Of a DNA stretch of 64,000 nucleotides, positions 1 through 8,085 are shown piece by piece (position 1 is the first letter of the stretch; each line of letters begins with the position of its first letter). Made by a program: the position numbers and the translations under genes. Under the pieces are notes generated by a model that had not been told where the DNA came from, made no database searches, and saw nothing but the letters and a program-made list of their open reading frames with translations. The DNA is from Eximiradius sp. Its GTDB lineage: Bacteria > Bacteroidota > Ignavibacteria > Kapaibacteriales > UBA2268. Where the stretch lies: assembly GCA_937127445.1 (NCBI GenBank), contig CAKZLY010000020.1, positions 41,410 through 105,409 of the forward strand. Direction: 5' to 3'.

Positions 1-2
1 GG

Positions 3-455
3 AAGGAAAACTATCTTGCTTCGATGAAGCGGCCATTTGGTGAAGAAAATTGGGAATTTATGGTTGGCGATAGTATATCTATAAGAAAACTTACAGATGC
101 AGTTGGTTTTTATTTCAAACCTGAAGGAAACGATTATGTTCATCCGGGTTCATTATTTATTCTAACACCAGACGGAAAAGTGTCGCGATACTTATTAGGT
201 ATAGAATATAACCCATTCGATTTGCAAATGAGCATAAGCGAAGCAGCAAAAGGCAAATCAATGCCTACGGTAACCAAAATACTTCAATATTGTTTTAGTT
301 ACGACCCAGAAGGGAAAAAATATGTTTTGAATGTTACAAAAGTTGCGGGTACAGTTATTTTTCTTGCTGCTGGTATTTTCTTCATAACATTAGTTTTGAT
401 GGGTAAATCAAAAAGAAAAAAGAAAAATATGGAGGATAGTAATAATGAGCAATAG
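3..455 (+). CDS. SCO1/SenC-like copper chaperone, C-terminal part (5' end outside window)
   Basis: The reading frame is open from base 3 and continues a protein that begins before the window; the stop is at 453-455. The visible ~150 residues match the C-terminal half of SCO1/SenC proteins, which deliver copper to the CuA site of cytochrome c oxidase. The fragment YVHPGSLFILTPDGKV contains the conserved copper-ligand histidine, and the YLLGIEYNPFDL stretch is typical of the family. The CxxxC copper motif would lie upstream and cannot be seen. A single membrane segment near the end (VAGTVIFLAAGIFFITLVLM) is followed by a basic tail, so the protein appears C-terminally anchored. It overlaps the start of the oxidase subunit I gene by 11 bases, so the two are co-transcribed. 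The family call rests on motif recognition. Confidence 0.85.
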   Translation, partial: KENYLASMKRPFGEENWEFMVGDSISIRKLTDAVGFYFKPEGNDYVHPGSLFILTPDGKVSRYLLGIEYNPFDLQMSISEAAKGKSMPTVTKILQYCFSYDPEGKKYVLNVTKVAGTVIFLAAGIFFITLVLMGKSKRKKKNMEDSNNEQ

Positions 456-2085
456 CATTTCAACTTCAATAAAAAGTTTTTACGAATATGAGGGAAAACA
501 TAGAGGAATTTTAGGTTGGATACTATCAACCGACCATAAGCGAATAGGTTTGTTATATCTGTGGTCCATGGTAGGCTTTTTTCTTGTAGGAGTGTTTCTT
601 GGTTTCTTGATGCGTTTAGAAATGTTGAGTATGGGAAAAACGATAATGGGACCACAGACTTATAACGCAATTTTCACTCTTCACGGAATAATAATGATAT
701 TTTTGTTTATTGTCCCGGGAATACCTGCAGCATTTGGGAATTTTTTTCTTCCAATTATGATAGGAGCGGAAGATGTTCAATTCCCGCGTTTGAATTTACT
801 TTCGTGGTGGCTATATGTTACGGGAGGATTATTTGCAATAATATCATTATTTTTAAGTGGCGGACCGATAGATACAGGCTGGACATTTTACGTCCCGTAT
901 AGTATTCGAACAACCACGCAAGTGATATTACCATTGATTGCTGCATTTATTTTAGGTTTTTCTTCAATATTGACAGGGATTAATTTTATTACAACTGTCC
1001 ATCGGATGCGTGCGAAAGGAATGACTTTTTTCAAACTCCCATTATTTGTATGGGCATTGTATGCAACGGGCTGGATACAAATCATTGGTACACCTGTAAT
1101 TGGAATAACCATACTGCTTGTTATAATTGAGCGTGTGTTTAGCGTAGGACTATTTGACCCGGCATTGGGTGGCGACCCAATTTTGTTTCAGCATTTGTTC
1201 TGGATATATTCTCACCCAGCGGTATATATAATGATATTACCGGCAATGGGAGTTGTTTCGGAAATAATTCCAACTTTTGCCCGAAAACACATATTTGGAT
1301 ATAAGGCTATAGCTTTTTCGTCATTAGCGATTGCATTTATCGGAACACTTGTCTGGGGACACCATATGTTCACAAGCGGAATGAGTGACACTGCCCGTTG
1401 GGTTTATTCATTCCTGACGTATATTGTAGCGTTGCCGAGTGCAGTCAAAGTGTTCAATTGGGTTGCAACGATGTATAAAGGTTCAATTAGGATGAGCGCT
1501 CCATTTGTATTCGTGATGGCTTTCATTGTATTATTTTCAATCGGTGGGCTAACAGGTTTAATACTTGGTTCGGTTGCAACAAATGTGCACGTTCACGATA
1601 CATATTTTGTTGTAGCGCACTTTCATTTTGTAATGTTTGGCGGAACTGGGTTTATATTTTTCGCCGCACTTCATTACTGGTTCCCGAAAATGTTTGGAAA
1701 GATGTATAACGAAAAAATAGCAATGACAGCGGTTGGGATATTAACAATTGGTTTTTTAATGCTATATTTCACTATGTTTATTCTTGGATACGAAGGTATG
1801 CCGCGTCGATATTATGATTATCTGCCACAATTTCAGTTTCTGCATATTTTGGCAACAGTCGGCTCGTGGGTATTGATTTCTGGACTATTGCTGATGTTTG
1901 GTAATTTACTATATTCTCTAAGGAAAGGAGCATCTGCAAAGGCAAATCCTTGGAACGGTATGACACTCGAATGGATGACTTCTTCGCCACCACCGTTCGA
2001 GAATTTCAATTATCATCCTGAAATAAAATTCGGTCCTTATGAATATGAACATTATGAAGAGGCTGTGAAAGATGAGTACAAATAG
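445..2085 (+). CDS. ctaD: Cytochrome c oxidase subunit I (A2-type heme-copper oxidase)
   Basis: This is the catalytic subunit of an aa3/caa3-type terminal oxidase: it reduces O2 to water at a heme a3-CuB centre and pumps protons. At 546 residues with about 12 membrane spans it has the usual size. Visible ligands are the low-spin heme His in TLHGIIM, the CuB pair in WGHHMFTSGM, and the heme ligands in HDTYFVVAHFHFV. The SHPAVY motif has the His-Tyr crosslink pair but Ala where A1 enzymes have the D-channel Glu; YSHP marks the A2 subfamily. A Lys fitting the K-channel sits in ALPSAVKVFNW. GGAGG at 431-435 precedes ATG 445. It overlaps the SCO gene by 11 bases and the subunit III gene by 14, so it is the second visible gene of a tight operon. 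Confidence 0.97.
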   Translation: MSNSISTSIKSFYEYEGKHRGILGWILSTDHKRIGLLYLWSMVGFFLVGVFLGFLMRLEMLSMGKTIMGPQTYNAIFTLHGIIMIFLFIVPGIPAAFGNFFLPIMIGAEDVQFPRLNLLSWWLYVTGGLFAIISLFLSGGPIDTGWTFYVPYSIRTTTQVILPLIAAFILGFSSILTGINFITTVHRMRAKGMTFFKLPLFVWALYATGWIQIIGTPVIGITILLVIIERVFSVGLFDPALGGDPILFQHLFWIYSHPAVYIMILPAMGVVSEIIPTFARKHIFGYKAIAFSSLAIAFIGTLVWGHHMFTSGMSDTARWVYSFLTYIVALPSAVKVFNWVATMYKGSIRMSAPFVFVMAFIVLFSIGGLTGLILGSVATNVHVHDTYFVVAHFHFVMFGGTGFIFFAALHYWFPKMFGKMYNEKIAMTAVGILTIGFLMLYFTMFILGYEGMPRRYYDYLPQFQFLHILATVGSWVLISGLLLMFGNLLYSLRKGASAKANPWNGMTLEWMTSSPPPFENFNYHPEIKFGPYEYEHYEEAVKDEYK

Positions 2086-2689
2086 TCATAATATAGCTCA
2101 CCATCGCGATGACTTCGGTTCGAAAATGGGAATGTGGTTATTTCTCTTTACCGAACTCATTTTATTCGGTGGATTATTCATTATGTATATGGTCTATCGC
2201 GTGGAATATTCGGAGCAATTCCATCTTGCGGCTAAGGAGTTGAACTTGGCGCTCGGCACTATAAATACTTTGATATTACTTACAAGTTCACTTACAATGG
2301 TACTTTCGATAGTTGCAATTGGACGAGGCTCGAAAAAAATTTCCATTTTCTATTTGATTTCGACAATACTATTAGCATTAGGATTTATGGTTATCAAAGC
2401 CTTTGAGTGGGGAGCCAAATTTTCGCATGGGTTATATCCGGGTGGGACGGAGTTGGCTAACTTATCCAATGGTGAGGTGATTTTCTTCGGAATGTATTTT
2501 GTAATGACTGGACTTCATGCCCTGCACGTTCTCATAGGGATAGTGATATTATCTTTTATGCTTGTTTTCCTTTTGAGAGATAAGATCAACAAGGATAATT
2601 ATATAAAGCTCGAAGCAGGTGGGCTTTACTGGCACTTGGTGGATTTAATCTGGATTTACCTTTTTCCACTATTTTACTTATTACATTAA
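2072..2689 (+). CDS. ctaE: Cytochrome c oxidase subunit III
   Basis: This is a 205-residue integral membrane protein with about five spans, matching the short bacterial form of oxidase subunit III, which packs against subunit I and stabilises turnover and proton uptake. Recognisable stretches are KMGMWLFLFTELILFGGLF near the N-terminus, with a conserved Glu in the second half of the helix, MTGLHALHVLIGI, and the C-terminal YWHLVDLIWIYLFPLFYL. The start lies 14 bases inside the end of subunit I, so translation is probably coupled. The neighbours (subunits I, IV and II) support the call. Confidence 0.95.
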   Translation: MSTNSHNIAHHRDDFGSKMGMWLFLFTELILFGGLFIMYMVYRVEYSEQFHLAAKELNLALGTINTLILLTSSLTMVLSIVAIGRGSKKISIFYLISTILLALGFMVIKAFEWGAKFSHGLYPGGTELANLSNGEVIFFGMYFVMTGLHALHVLIGIVILSFMLVFLLRDKINKDNYIKLEAGGLYWHLVDLIWIYLFPLFYLLH

Positions 2690-2701
2690 TGGAGGGCAGC
2701 G

Positions 2702-3001
2702 ATGGAAGAAAAACCCGTTCATCAGGAACACAAGAATTCACCGGGATACGGCTATAATATATTAATTTGGCTCACATTGATTTCGCTAACCTGCGTATCT
2801 GTGGCAGTGGCGGGACTTGATTTGGGAGCATATATATTGCTTACAGCTTTGGTAATTGCAACTATTAAATCAACATTAGTTATTAATATTTTTATGCATA
2901 TAAAATTCGACGACCCGATATTCAAGTTGTTCTTTTCGCTAATAATATTTACACTATTTGTGCTTTTTGTATTAACGGCTTTTGATATATTATATCGATG
3001 A
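2702..3001 (+). CDS. ctaF: Cytochrome c oxidase subunit IV (prokaryotic COX4 type)
   Basis: This 99-residue protein has three predicted membrane helices and the family hallmark VINIFMHIKFDDPIFKL (a short charged/aromatic loop after the second helix). It belongs to the small prokaryotic subunit IV family, an accessory polypeptide of A-type oxidases with no catalytic residues. ATG 2702 lies 12 bases after the subunit III stop, preceded by GGAGG. Gene order and size make the call secure even though the sequence itself is weakly conserved. Confidence 0.88.
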   Translation: MEEKPVHQEHKNSPGYGYNILIWLTLISLTCVSVAVAGLDLGAYILLTALVIATIKSTLVINIFMHIKFDDPIFKLFFSLIIFTLFVLFVLTAFDILYR

Positions 3002-3008
3002 GGAAATT

Positions 3009-3992
3009 ATGTTCGAAGGTGCTTCATATTATGCTGATAAAGTAGATACCACGATGCTGATTATCGTAGGTATATCTGTATTCTTTCTCATAGGTATTGT
3101 TGCGGCAATGATTTATTTTGTTGTGCGATATAATCATAAAAGGAATCCAGTAGCTTCTCAAATCAAAGGGAATAATTTGTTAGAGGCTATTTGGATTATT
3201 ATTCCTCTGTTTATCGTTATAGGTATGTTTTGGCTTGGATGGAAGGACTTCAGTAGACTGCGTAAAATCACAGATTACGCAATGAAAATCGAAGTTACTG
3301 GAAGAATGTGGAAATGGGACTTCAAATATCCAAATGGTAAGATGTCCGATACGCTATATGTTCCAGTTGGGAAGACAATAAAACTCGAAATGAGGTCCGC
3401 TGATGTTAATCACGCTTTCTTTATTCCAGCCTTGAGAATGAAAGAAGATGTAATTGCCAGCAGAAATACTTATATGATAATTGAACCGCAAAAACTTGGA
3501 GAATATGATATTGCTTGTGCTGAATATTGTGGGCTGAACCACGCTTATATGTATACTAAACTTATAGTTGTTCCAGAAGATGTATTCGAAGCTTGGCTCG
3601 CGGGCGATTCAGCAAACCCATCGGCAGCTTTATCACCTGCAACAATTGCAAAATTAGAACCTAAAAATGAAAATGAATATGCGAAATTCATTCGAAACCA
3701 TAAAAATTTCGAGTTACTGGTGAAATACGCCTGTGTAAGCTGCCATACTGTTGATGGCGCTAATCATATTGGACCGTCGTTTGTAAAGCTTTCCTCTGGA
3801 AAAACAGAAGTCGTGCGAGACGGAAAGAAAATAACAGTTGAAATTGATGAAAAATATCTTCGCACTGCACTGCTCGAACCAGATTATGAAATAGTTGCAG
3901 GATATAGTCCATATACTATGCCTACTTTGCGAGGAAGAGTATCAGAAAATGATTTGCGAACAATAATTGAACTACTTTTAGGAAAAAATTAG
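3009..3992 (+). CDS. ctaC: Cytochrome c oxidase subunit II with fused cytochrome c domain
   Basis: This subunit accepts electrons from a soluble cytochrome c or donor complex and passes them through CuA to subunit I. An N-terminal membrane hairpin (about residues 13-37 and 60-80) precedes a cupredoxin domain with the full CuA set: His in NHAFFIPALRM and the motif CAEYCGLNHAYM. After residue ~215 a cytochrome c domain follows, with CVSCH heme attachment and the axial Met in YTMPTLRG. That is the caa3 arrangement. I start at ATG 3009 because GAGGA lies five bases upstream; an alternative upstream start at 2982 would overlap the subunit IV gene. Placement after subunits I, III and IV differs from the common II-I-III-IV order. 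Confidence 0.95.
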   Translation: MFEGASYYADKVDTTMLIIVGISVFFLIGIVAAMIYFVVRYNHKRNPVASQIKGNNLLEAIWIIIPLFIVIGMFWLGWKDFSRLRKITDYAMKIEVTGRMWKWDFKYPNGKMSDTLYVPVGKTIKLEMRSADVNHAFFIPALRMKEDVIASRNTYMIIEPQKLGEYDIACAEYCGLNHAYMYTKLIVVPEDVFEAWLAGDSANPSAALSPATIAKLEPKNENEYAKFIRNHKNFELLVKYACVSCHTVDGANHIGPSFVKLSSGKTEVVRDGKKITVEIDEKYLRTALLEPDYEIVAGYSPYTMPTLRGRVSENDLRTIIELLLGKN

Positions 3993-3994
3993 TA

Positions 3995-4912
3995 ATGGAA
4001 AAAGTATCATTCGAAATAAAAGAAAAGATAGAAATAATCGAACGTGGTCATTTGCTCTCAGGATTTATTCTGTTAGCAAAGTTGAGAGTTACATTTTTTG
4101 TTGCTTTATCCTCTTTTTTCGGATATATTTTTTTCGATGAGTTTTCTTGGCAGTCGTTGCTTGTTGTATTCGGTGTATTTCTAACGGCAGTATCTTCTTC
4201 TGCGATAAATCAATATCAGGAACGTAAATTTGATAAGTTAATGACAAGGACTCGCAACCGCCCTCTGCCATCAAACAAATTGCGAAAAGAAGAGGCACTA
4301 ATATTTATCATTTTTACAGGGTTATTGGGTATATTTTTGCTCGGACTGACTTTTAACATTATTGCTGTTGCGCTTGCTGTTTTTTCGATGATATGGTATA
4401 ATCTCGTATATACACCACTGAAAAGAAAAACAGCATTTGCCGTATTGCCGGGAGCATTGCTTGGAGCAATACCACCTGTGATTGGCTGGTCGGTTGCTGG
4501 CGGTGATTTATTTTCGCCTAAGATATTATTTATTTCAATTCTATTTTTTTTGTTTCAAATTCCACATTTTTGGTTTCTATTTTTAATTTATAATGATGAT
4601 TATAAGCAGGCTGGTTATCCTACTTTGAAAGATGTTCTGACAATTACTCAAATTGGGAGAATTTCATTTGTCTGGATAGTATGCCTTGCAACTGTGGCAG
4701 TGGCTGAACCTTTTTTCTTTGTGAATAATCCTTTGTTTTTAGCAATAATTTTTGTGATGTCGGTTATATTAATATGGAAGAACAAATTTTTGCTAACTCT
4801 CGAAAAAACAAACGAAAATAATAGTTATAGGGTTGCATTTCGAACACTTAATATTTATGTGCTTCTGGTAGTAGTTTTGCTCACAATTGAAAAAATTATT
4901 AGTAATAAATAA
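3995..4912 (+). CDS. ctaB: Protoheme IX farnesyltransferase (heme O synthase)
   Basis: This enzyme converts heme b to heme o by adding a farnesyl group, the first step to heme a for the oxidase encoded just upstream. It is a UbiA-superfamily prenyltransferase of 305 residues with about nine membrane helices. The diagnostic Asp-containing motif is present as NQYQERKFDKLMTRTRNRPL, and the second conserved loop as WYNLVYTPLKRKT. The start is three bases after the stop of subunit II, so it belongs to the same operon. No heme A synthase (CtaA) gene is in the window, so that step must be encoded elsewhere. Confidence 0.95.
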   Translation: MEKVSFEIKEKIEIIERGHLLSGFILLAKLRVTFFVALSSFFGYIFFDEFSWQSLLVVFGVFLTAVSSSAINQYQERKFDKLMTRTRNRPLPSNKLRKEEALIFIIFTGLLGIFLLGLTFNIIAVALAVFSMIWYNLVYTPLKRKTAFAVLPGALLGAIPPVIGWSVAGGDLFSPKILFISILFFLFQIPHFWFLFLIYNDDYKQAGYPTLKDVLTITQIGRISFVWIVCLATVAVAEPFFFVNNPLFLAIIFVMSVILIWKNKFLLTLEKTNENNSYRVAFRTLNIYVLLVVVLLTIEKIISNK

Positions 4913-4923
4913 ATGGTTCAATT

Positions 4924-6276
4924 ATGGAATTACTTTACAAACTCGTTATACCGCAGTCGGGAACAAATCTGCTGTTGCTCAATCTGTTGCAGATGATTTC
5001 GCTTTCGGCGCTTATGATTTATTCCGGGATATTGCTTGGAAGTATATCACTTTCGATATGGTTTTACAGGAAATCGATAAAGGAAAATTCACTCAGATAT
5101 GCGGAGTTGGCAAAAGCGTTGGCAGATTTGATAGCAAGCGGAAAAATATTTGCTTTTGGGCTTGGGATTGTGCCATTTTTGGCAATCATTATGGTTTATA
5201 TCCAGCTGCTAAATTTCTCGGGTTCTTATGTCCCGAAATTTTTAATTCTGGCATTTGTTCTTTGGATCATTTCTATCGCACTAATATTTATTTACCATCA
5301 TTCAACTGAACTCAATTATTATTTTGAGTATATTAAGTCAAAAATTAGTTCAGAACGAAAAGACGATGATTTTTTGTCGTTTCAGGAAAAAGCAGAACGT
5401 TACAGATCAAGGACAGGTTTTTGGGGAATATTGTTGCTTGTAATTTCGCTTTATATATTCATTGCGGCACTAAATCTGGCGGTGGAGAATTGGCGATGGA
5501 GGTCGGTGCATAATACATTTGAGTTGATATTAAGTTTTTCTGCTTTTTTCAAATATATGAGTTTTATCACTTCGGCATTTGCAATAACTGGGATTGCTTT
5601 TCTATACAAGAAATATAAATGGATGGAAGAGCCACCTTTTACCGATGCAGAACTGAACGATTACGCAAAACGTTTCAATTTGTCTGTGGCACTTATTGCA
5701 ACAATGTGTATGCCTTTGTTTTACGTGTTGAATTTGCTGATTACTCCAAAAACCGCAATAAACGACTTTTTGTTTGGATTTGCATTGCTGGGACTTGTTC
5801 TGCTATTTGTGTTGCTTCATTTTCTCTATGAAATGGTGCGAAATAGCAAGTTTATATATATTTCCGCAGCATTTTATTTGTTAATTGCTATAATTGGAAT
5901 TTCGCAGGTAAAAGAGCAACTTGTCTTCAAATATGCTAATGCTGAATTAACCGAACGTCTTTCAAAAAATTATGATGTATTTTATCAAGATTTGCTTGCC
6001 AAAGCAGGACGTGGCGGAATGGAAATTAGCGGTGAAGAAATATACAAAGGGAAATGCGTTGCTTGTCACGATTTTGAGCAGAAAGTTGTTGGTCCTCCTC
6101 ATAAATTAGTGCTGCCTAAATATATTGATGCTCCCGAAGCTCTTGCAAAATTTATCTTGAACCCAGTAAAAATTGACCCTGCTTATCCACCTATGCCTTC
6201 ACAGGGATTGCGACCGAAGGAAGCCGAAGCAGTTGCAAAATATATGATTGAATATTACGGACCGAAAATAAAGTAG
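4924..6276 (+). CDS. Multi-pass membrane protein with C-terminal cytochrome c domain (function unknown)
   Basis: I do not recognise the membrane part. The 450-residue protein has about eight predicted helices (roughly residues 22-48, 73-97, 103-125, 167-190, 198-225, 250-270, 277-300, 302-322), then a cytochrome c domain from about residue 365. That domain has heme attachment motif CVACH and a likely axial Met in PPMPSQGLRP. Several His residues at helix ends (YHHSTELN, SVHNTF, LLHFLYEM) could be heme b ligands, but this is speculation. It is the last gene of the oxidase operon, 11 bases after ctaB, and a terminator follows. It may bring electrons to the oxidase or be an oxidase-associated cytochrome. 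The c-type heme is directly supported; the rest is not. Confidence 0.7.
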   Translation: MELLYKLVIPQSGTNLLLLNLLQMISLSALMIYSGILLGSISLSIWFYRKSIKENSLRYAELAKALADLIASGKIFAFGLGIVPFLAIIMVYIQLLNFSGSYVPKFLILAFVLWIISIALIFIYHHSTELNYYFEYIKSKISSERKDDDFLSFQEKAERYRSRTGFWGILLLVISLYIFIAALNLAVENWRWRSVHNTFELILSFSAFFKYMSFITSAFAITGIAFLYKKYKWMEEPPFTDAELNDYAKRFNLSVALIATMCMPLFYVLNLLITPKTAINDFLFGFALLGLVLLFVLLHFLYEMVRNSKFIYISAAFYLLIAIIGISQVKEQLVFKYANAELTERLSKNYDVFYQDLLAKAGRGGMEISGEEIYKGKCVACHDFEQKVVGPPHKLVLPKYIDAPEALAKFILNPVKIDPAYPPMPSQGLRPKEAEAVAKYMIEYYGPKIK

Positions 6277-6300
6277 CAATGATCAATATAAAAAAGTTAA

Positions 6301-6343
6301 GGACGTATTATTAAATACGCCCTTATTAGTTTTATTATTTTTC
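6301..6343 (+). terminator. Intrinsic terminator of the oxidase operon
   Basis: A nine-position stem with one mismatch and an ATTA loop (6301-6322) is followed by a T-rich run to about 6343. It lies 24 bases after the stop of the cytochrome c membrane protein and before the oppositely oriented ODP gene. Confidence 0.7.
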
Positions 6344-6416
6344 GTAGTTAGTGCGCTGAAAACATAAAAAAAATCATTAAAAAGAAAAATAGAAGAATAT
6401 CACTGTAATAATTAAA

Positions 6417-7214
6417 TTAGCGTTTTTTCCATTTCATCCAGACTGTTTTATTGAGGTCTGTAACTTCTGCTCCCATATCCCATTTACCGACATCTAAACG
6501 GTCGAGCCAATCCAGAAGCTTTGTAACATTTTCTCCACGGAAGATAGCACCGTGTTGTGGACATATCATTTTAGGATTAATCATCCGAACGCGTTTGACC
6601 CAATTTTTGAGAGCATTAGTCGAAGGCATCCAGCGAAGATGGAATTTTTCCATAAGCTTAGTATGGCGGTCGAAGTCATCGACGAACATAGGATAATCTG
6701 GTGGAATTAATGCAGCGCCAATATCTCCCGAAAAAAGTATTTCAGATTTTGGATCATAAGTCGAGAAATTGCCTGACGAATGGCAATAATGTGCGGGGAC
6801 CAAATATATATTAGAACGAGAAGCGCCAATTGGAATTTCCATACCTTCGTCAGGAACACCAATAAGCGAAAGCTTTGTTCCCATACCGAAATGAGCAATA
6901 AAACCAGTCCAAATCCACGAACAATAGACTTTCACATTTGGGCACAAGTCTGTCCACATAGCAAGCGAAGATGAAATATCTGGGTCTTGGTGTGAAGAAA
7001 TAATACAAGCAATATTATCAGTAGAGATGTGGCGTGTAATTTCGGTAAGCACTTGGGGAAAAATTTCAATCCCGCCAGGATCAAGCAGGCACGCCTGCCC
7101 ATCAGAAACAATAATATATTCGTTAGTATCAATTACTTCTTCGGATTTTTCAGGGTCGCGACCTAAAACAATCCATTTGTGGTTATCACCATCAAAAATA
7201 ATTTCACTTTTCAT
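6417..7214 (-). CDS. ODP-family diiron metallo-beta-lactamase-fold protein, probable O2/iron sensor
   Basis: This 265-residue protein has a metallo-beta-lactamase fold related to flavodiiron proteins but lacks a flavodoxin domain. The metal ligand set is HQDPD (near residue 96), a His in the PAHYCHSSGN stretch, Asp in LFSGDIG, and His in CPQHGAIFRG. HQDPD replaces the HxExDH motif of flavodiiron reductases, so one His is missing, as I recall for the oxygen-binding diiron protein (ODP) family. ODPs are known to be genetically coupled to cytoplasmic chemoreceptors and to sense O2 and iron. The upstream gene in the same operon, 9 bases away, encodes a receptor-like helical protein, which supports a sensor rather than a reductase role. 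No terminator is obvious downstream; the convergent oxidase operon ends there. Confidence 0.85.
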   Translation of the reverse strand: MKSEIIFDGDNHKWIVLGRDPEKSEEVIDTNEYIIVSDGQACLLDPGGIEIFPQVLTEITRHISTDNIACIISSHQDPDISSSLAMWTDLCPNVKVYCSWIWTGFIAHFGMGTKLSLIGVPDEGMEIPIGASRSNIYLVPAHYCHSSGNFSTYDPKSEILFSGDIGAALIPPDYPMFVDDFDRHTKLMEKFHLRWMPSTNALKNWVKRVRMINPKMICPQHGAIFRGENVTKLLDWLDRLDVGKWDMGAEVTDLNKTVWMKWKKR

Positions 7215-7223
7215 AGAGCACCT

Positions 7224-8003
7224 TTATTTTGATTTTAACTTAATTAACGTAGTAATAACACTATCGCCATAAGACAAATCTTCCGAAATTTTCATTAGTT
7301 GTTCGTCTAAGATTTTAACGATATTTTTAATATTTTCTACAAGTCCCGAGAAACTTTTTTGGTCGGAAGAAAGATAGGACGACTCGATTAAAATATTAGA
7401 GCCCATATAATTAGCAATGAAGCCATTGCGCTTGATAGAATCCAACTTTTTCGAAGCTTTGTTCATAAGAGTATGAGCATCATAAAGCAAATCATTAATT
7501 AATTCGATAACTTTTTGGTTTTTCGAAGCAAAACGGATAATATTTTCTCTATCGTTTTGGGTAACATTTTTAAAAGCTGGGTGATTAGCAAGTTTGGCTA
7601 ATACTTTTGGGTCAAGCAAGTTGAAATCGTCGGCAGTATAGGCAGTTCGGGAATATTTTAGAACCCGGGCAATTAAATTTCTCAGTGCTTCTGAATAATT
7701 CAAATAGCGACGCACAGCGATAGAGCAAAGAGTAAGCTGACGGGCAAATTGAGCAGAGACCTGCTCTAATTCTTCGAGTTCAGGCGCAATTTGAACAGGC
7801 AAATCCGAAAGGAATCCCGAGAGAGTAATAAGCGATTGCCCTTGATTTGTCCCGATTTTAGCAGCCTGAACAATACCGTTAATAGCCAGCAGCTTCAAGT
7901 CCAAACTAATATTTTTCAACGAACGAGTTCCGTTAAGCACATCCACACCAATAGCGAAGACTTTGGAAATCTCGTTCATATAATTGTTTGTAATCAAACT
8001 CAT
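7224..8003 (-). CDS. Soluble chemoreceptor (MCP)-like helical protein, partner of the ODP protein
   Basis: The 259-residue protein is almost entirely helical, with no membrane segment and no signal peptide. Around residues 34-55 it contains LLAINGIVQAAKIGTNQG, which lines up with the highly conserved chemoreceptor tip LLALNAAIEAARAG, although several near-invariant positions have changed (Ala to Gly, Glu to Gln, Arg to Lys). The rest (residues 60-250) reads as long amphipathic helices without recognisable domain motifs. Only one receptor half-helix pattern is present, near the N-terminus, so the geometry differs from a standard MCP. The downstream gene encodes an ODP-type diiron protein, the known sensory partner of sensor-less cytoplasmic receptors. 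Whether the degenerate tip can still bind CheA/CheW is unclear. No che genes are in the window. Confidence 0.65.
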   Translation of the reverse strand: MSLITNNYMNEISKVFAIGVDVLNGTRSLKNISLDLKLLAINGIVQAAKIGTNQGQSLITLSGFLSDLPVQIAPELEELEQVSAQFARQLTLCSIAVRRYLNYSEALRNLIARVLKYSRTAYTADDFNLLDPKVLAKLANHPAFKNVTQNDRENIIRFASKNQKVIELINDLLYDAHTLMNKASKKLDSIKRNGFIANYMGSNILIESSYLSSDQKSFSGLVENIKNIVKILDEQLMKISEDLSYGDSVITTLIKLKSK

Positions 8004-8025
8004 ATTTTTGGCTTCTTATAGTGGG

Positions 8026-8052
8026 TTTTACCAATAGTAATTTTCGGTAAAA
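8026..8052. promoter_or_regulatory. Inverted repeat upstream of the MCP-like/ODP operon
   Basis: TTTTACC at 8026-8032 and GGTAAAA at 8046-8052 form a perfect 7-base inverted repeat with a 13-base spacer. It lies 23-49 bases upstream of the receptor-like gene start and 34 bases past the stop of the preceding gene on the same strand. It has no T-run, so it is not a convincing terminator; an operator or an mRNA hairpin is possible. Confidence 0.3.
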
Positions 8053-8085
8053 TACGAATAAACTTAAATATAATTATAAAAAAAT

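Noticed and set aside
4887..5309. A 140-codon plus-strand frame overlapping the end of ctaB and the cytochrome c membrane protein
   Set aside because: Different frame of the same strand, inconsistent with the clear CxxCH-containing product and helix pattern.
6417..7214. Flavodiiron NO/O2 reductase
   Set aside because: No flavodoxin domain, and HQDPD lacks the His of HxExDH; the ODP family fits better with the receptor-like neighbour.
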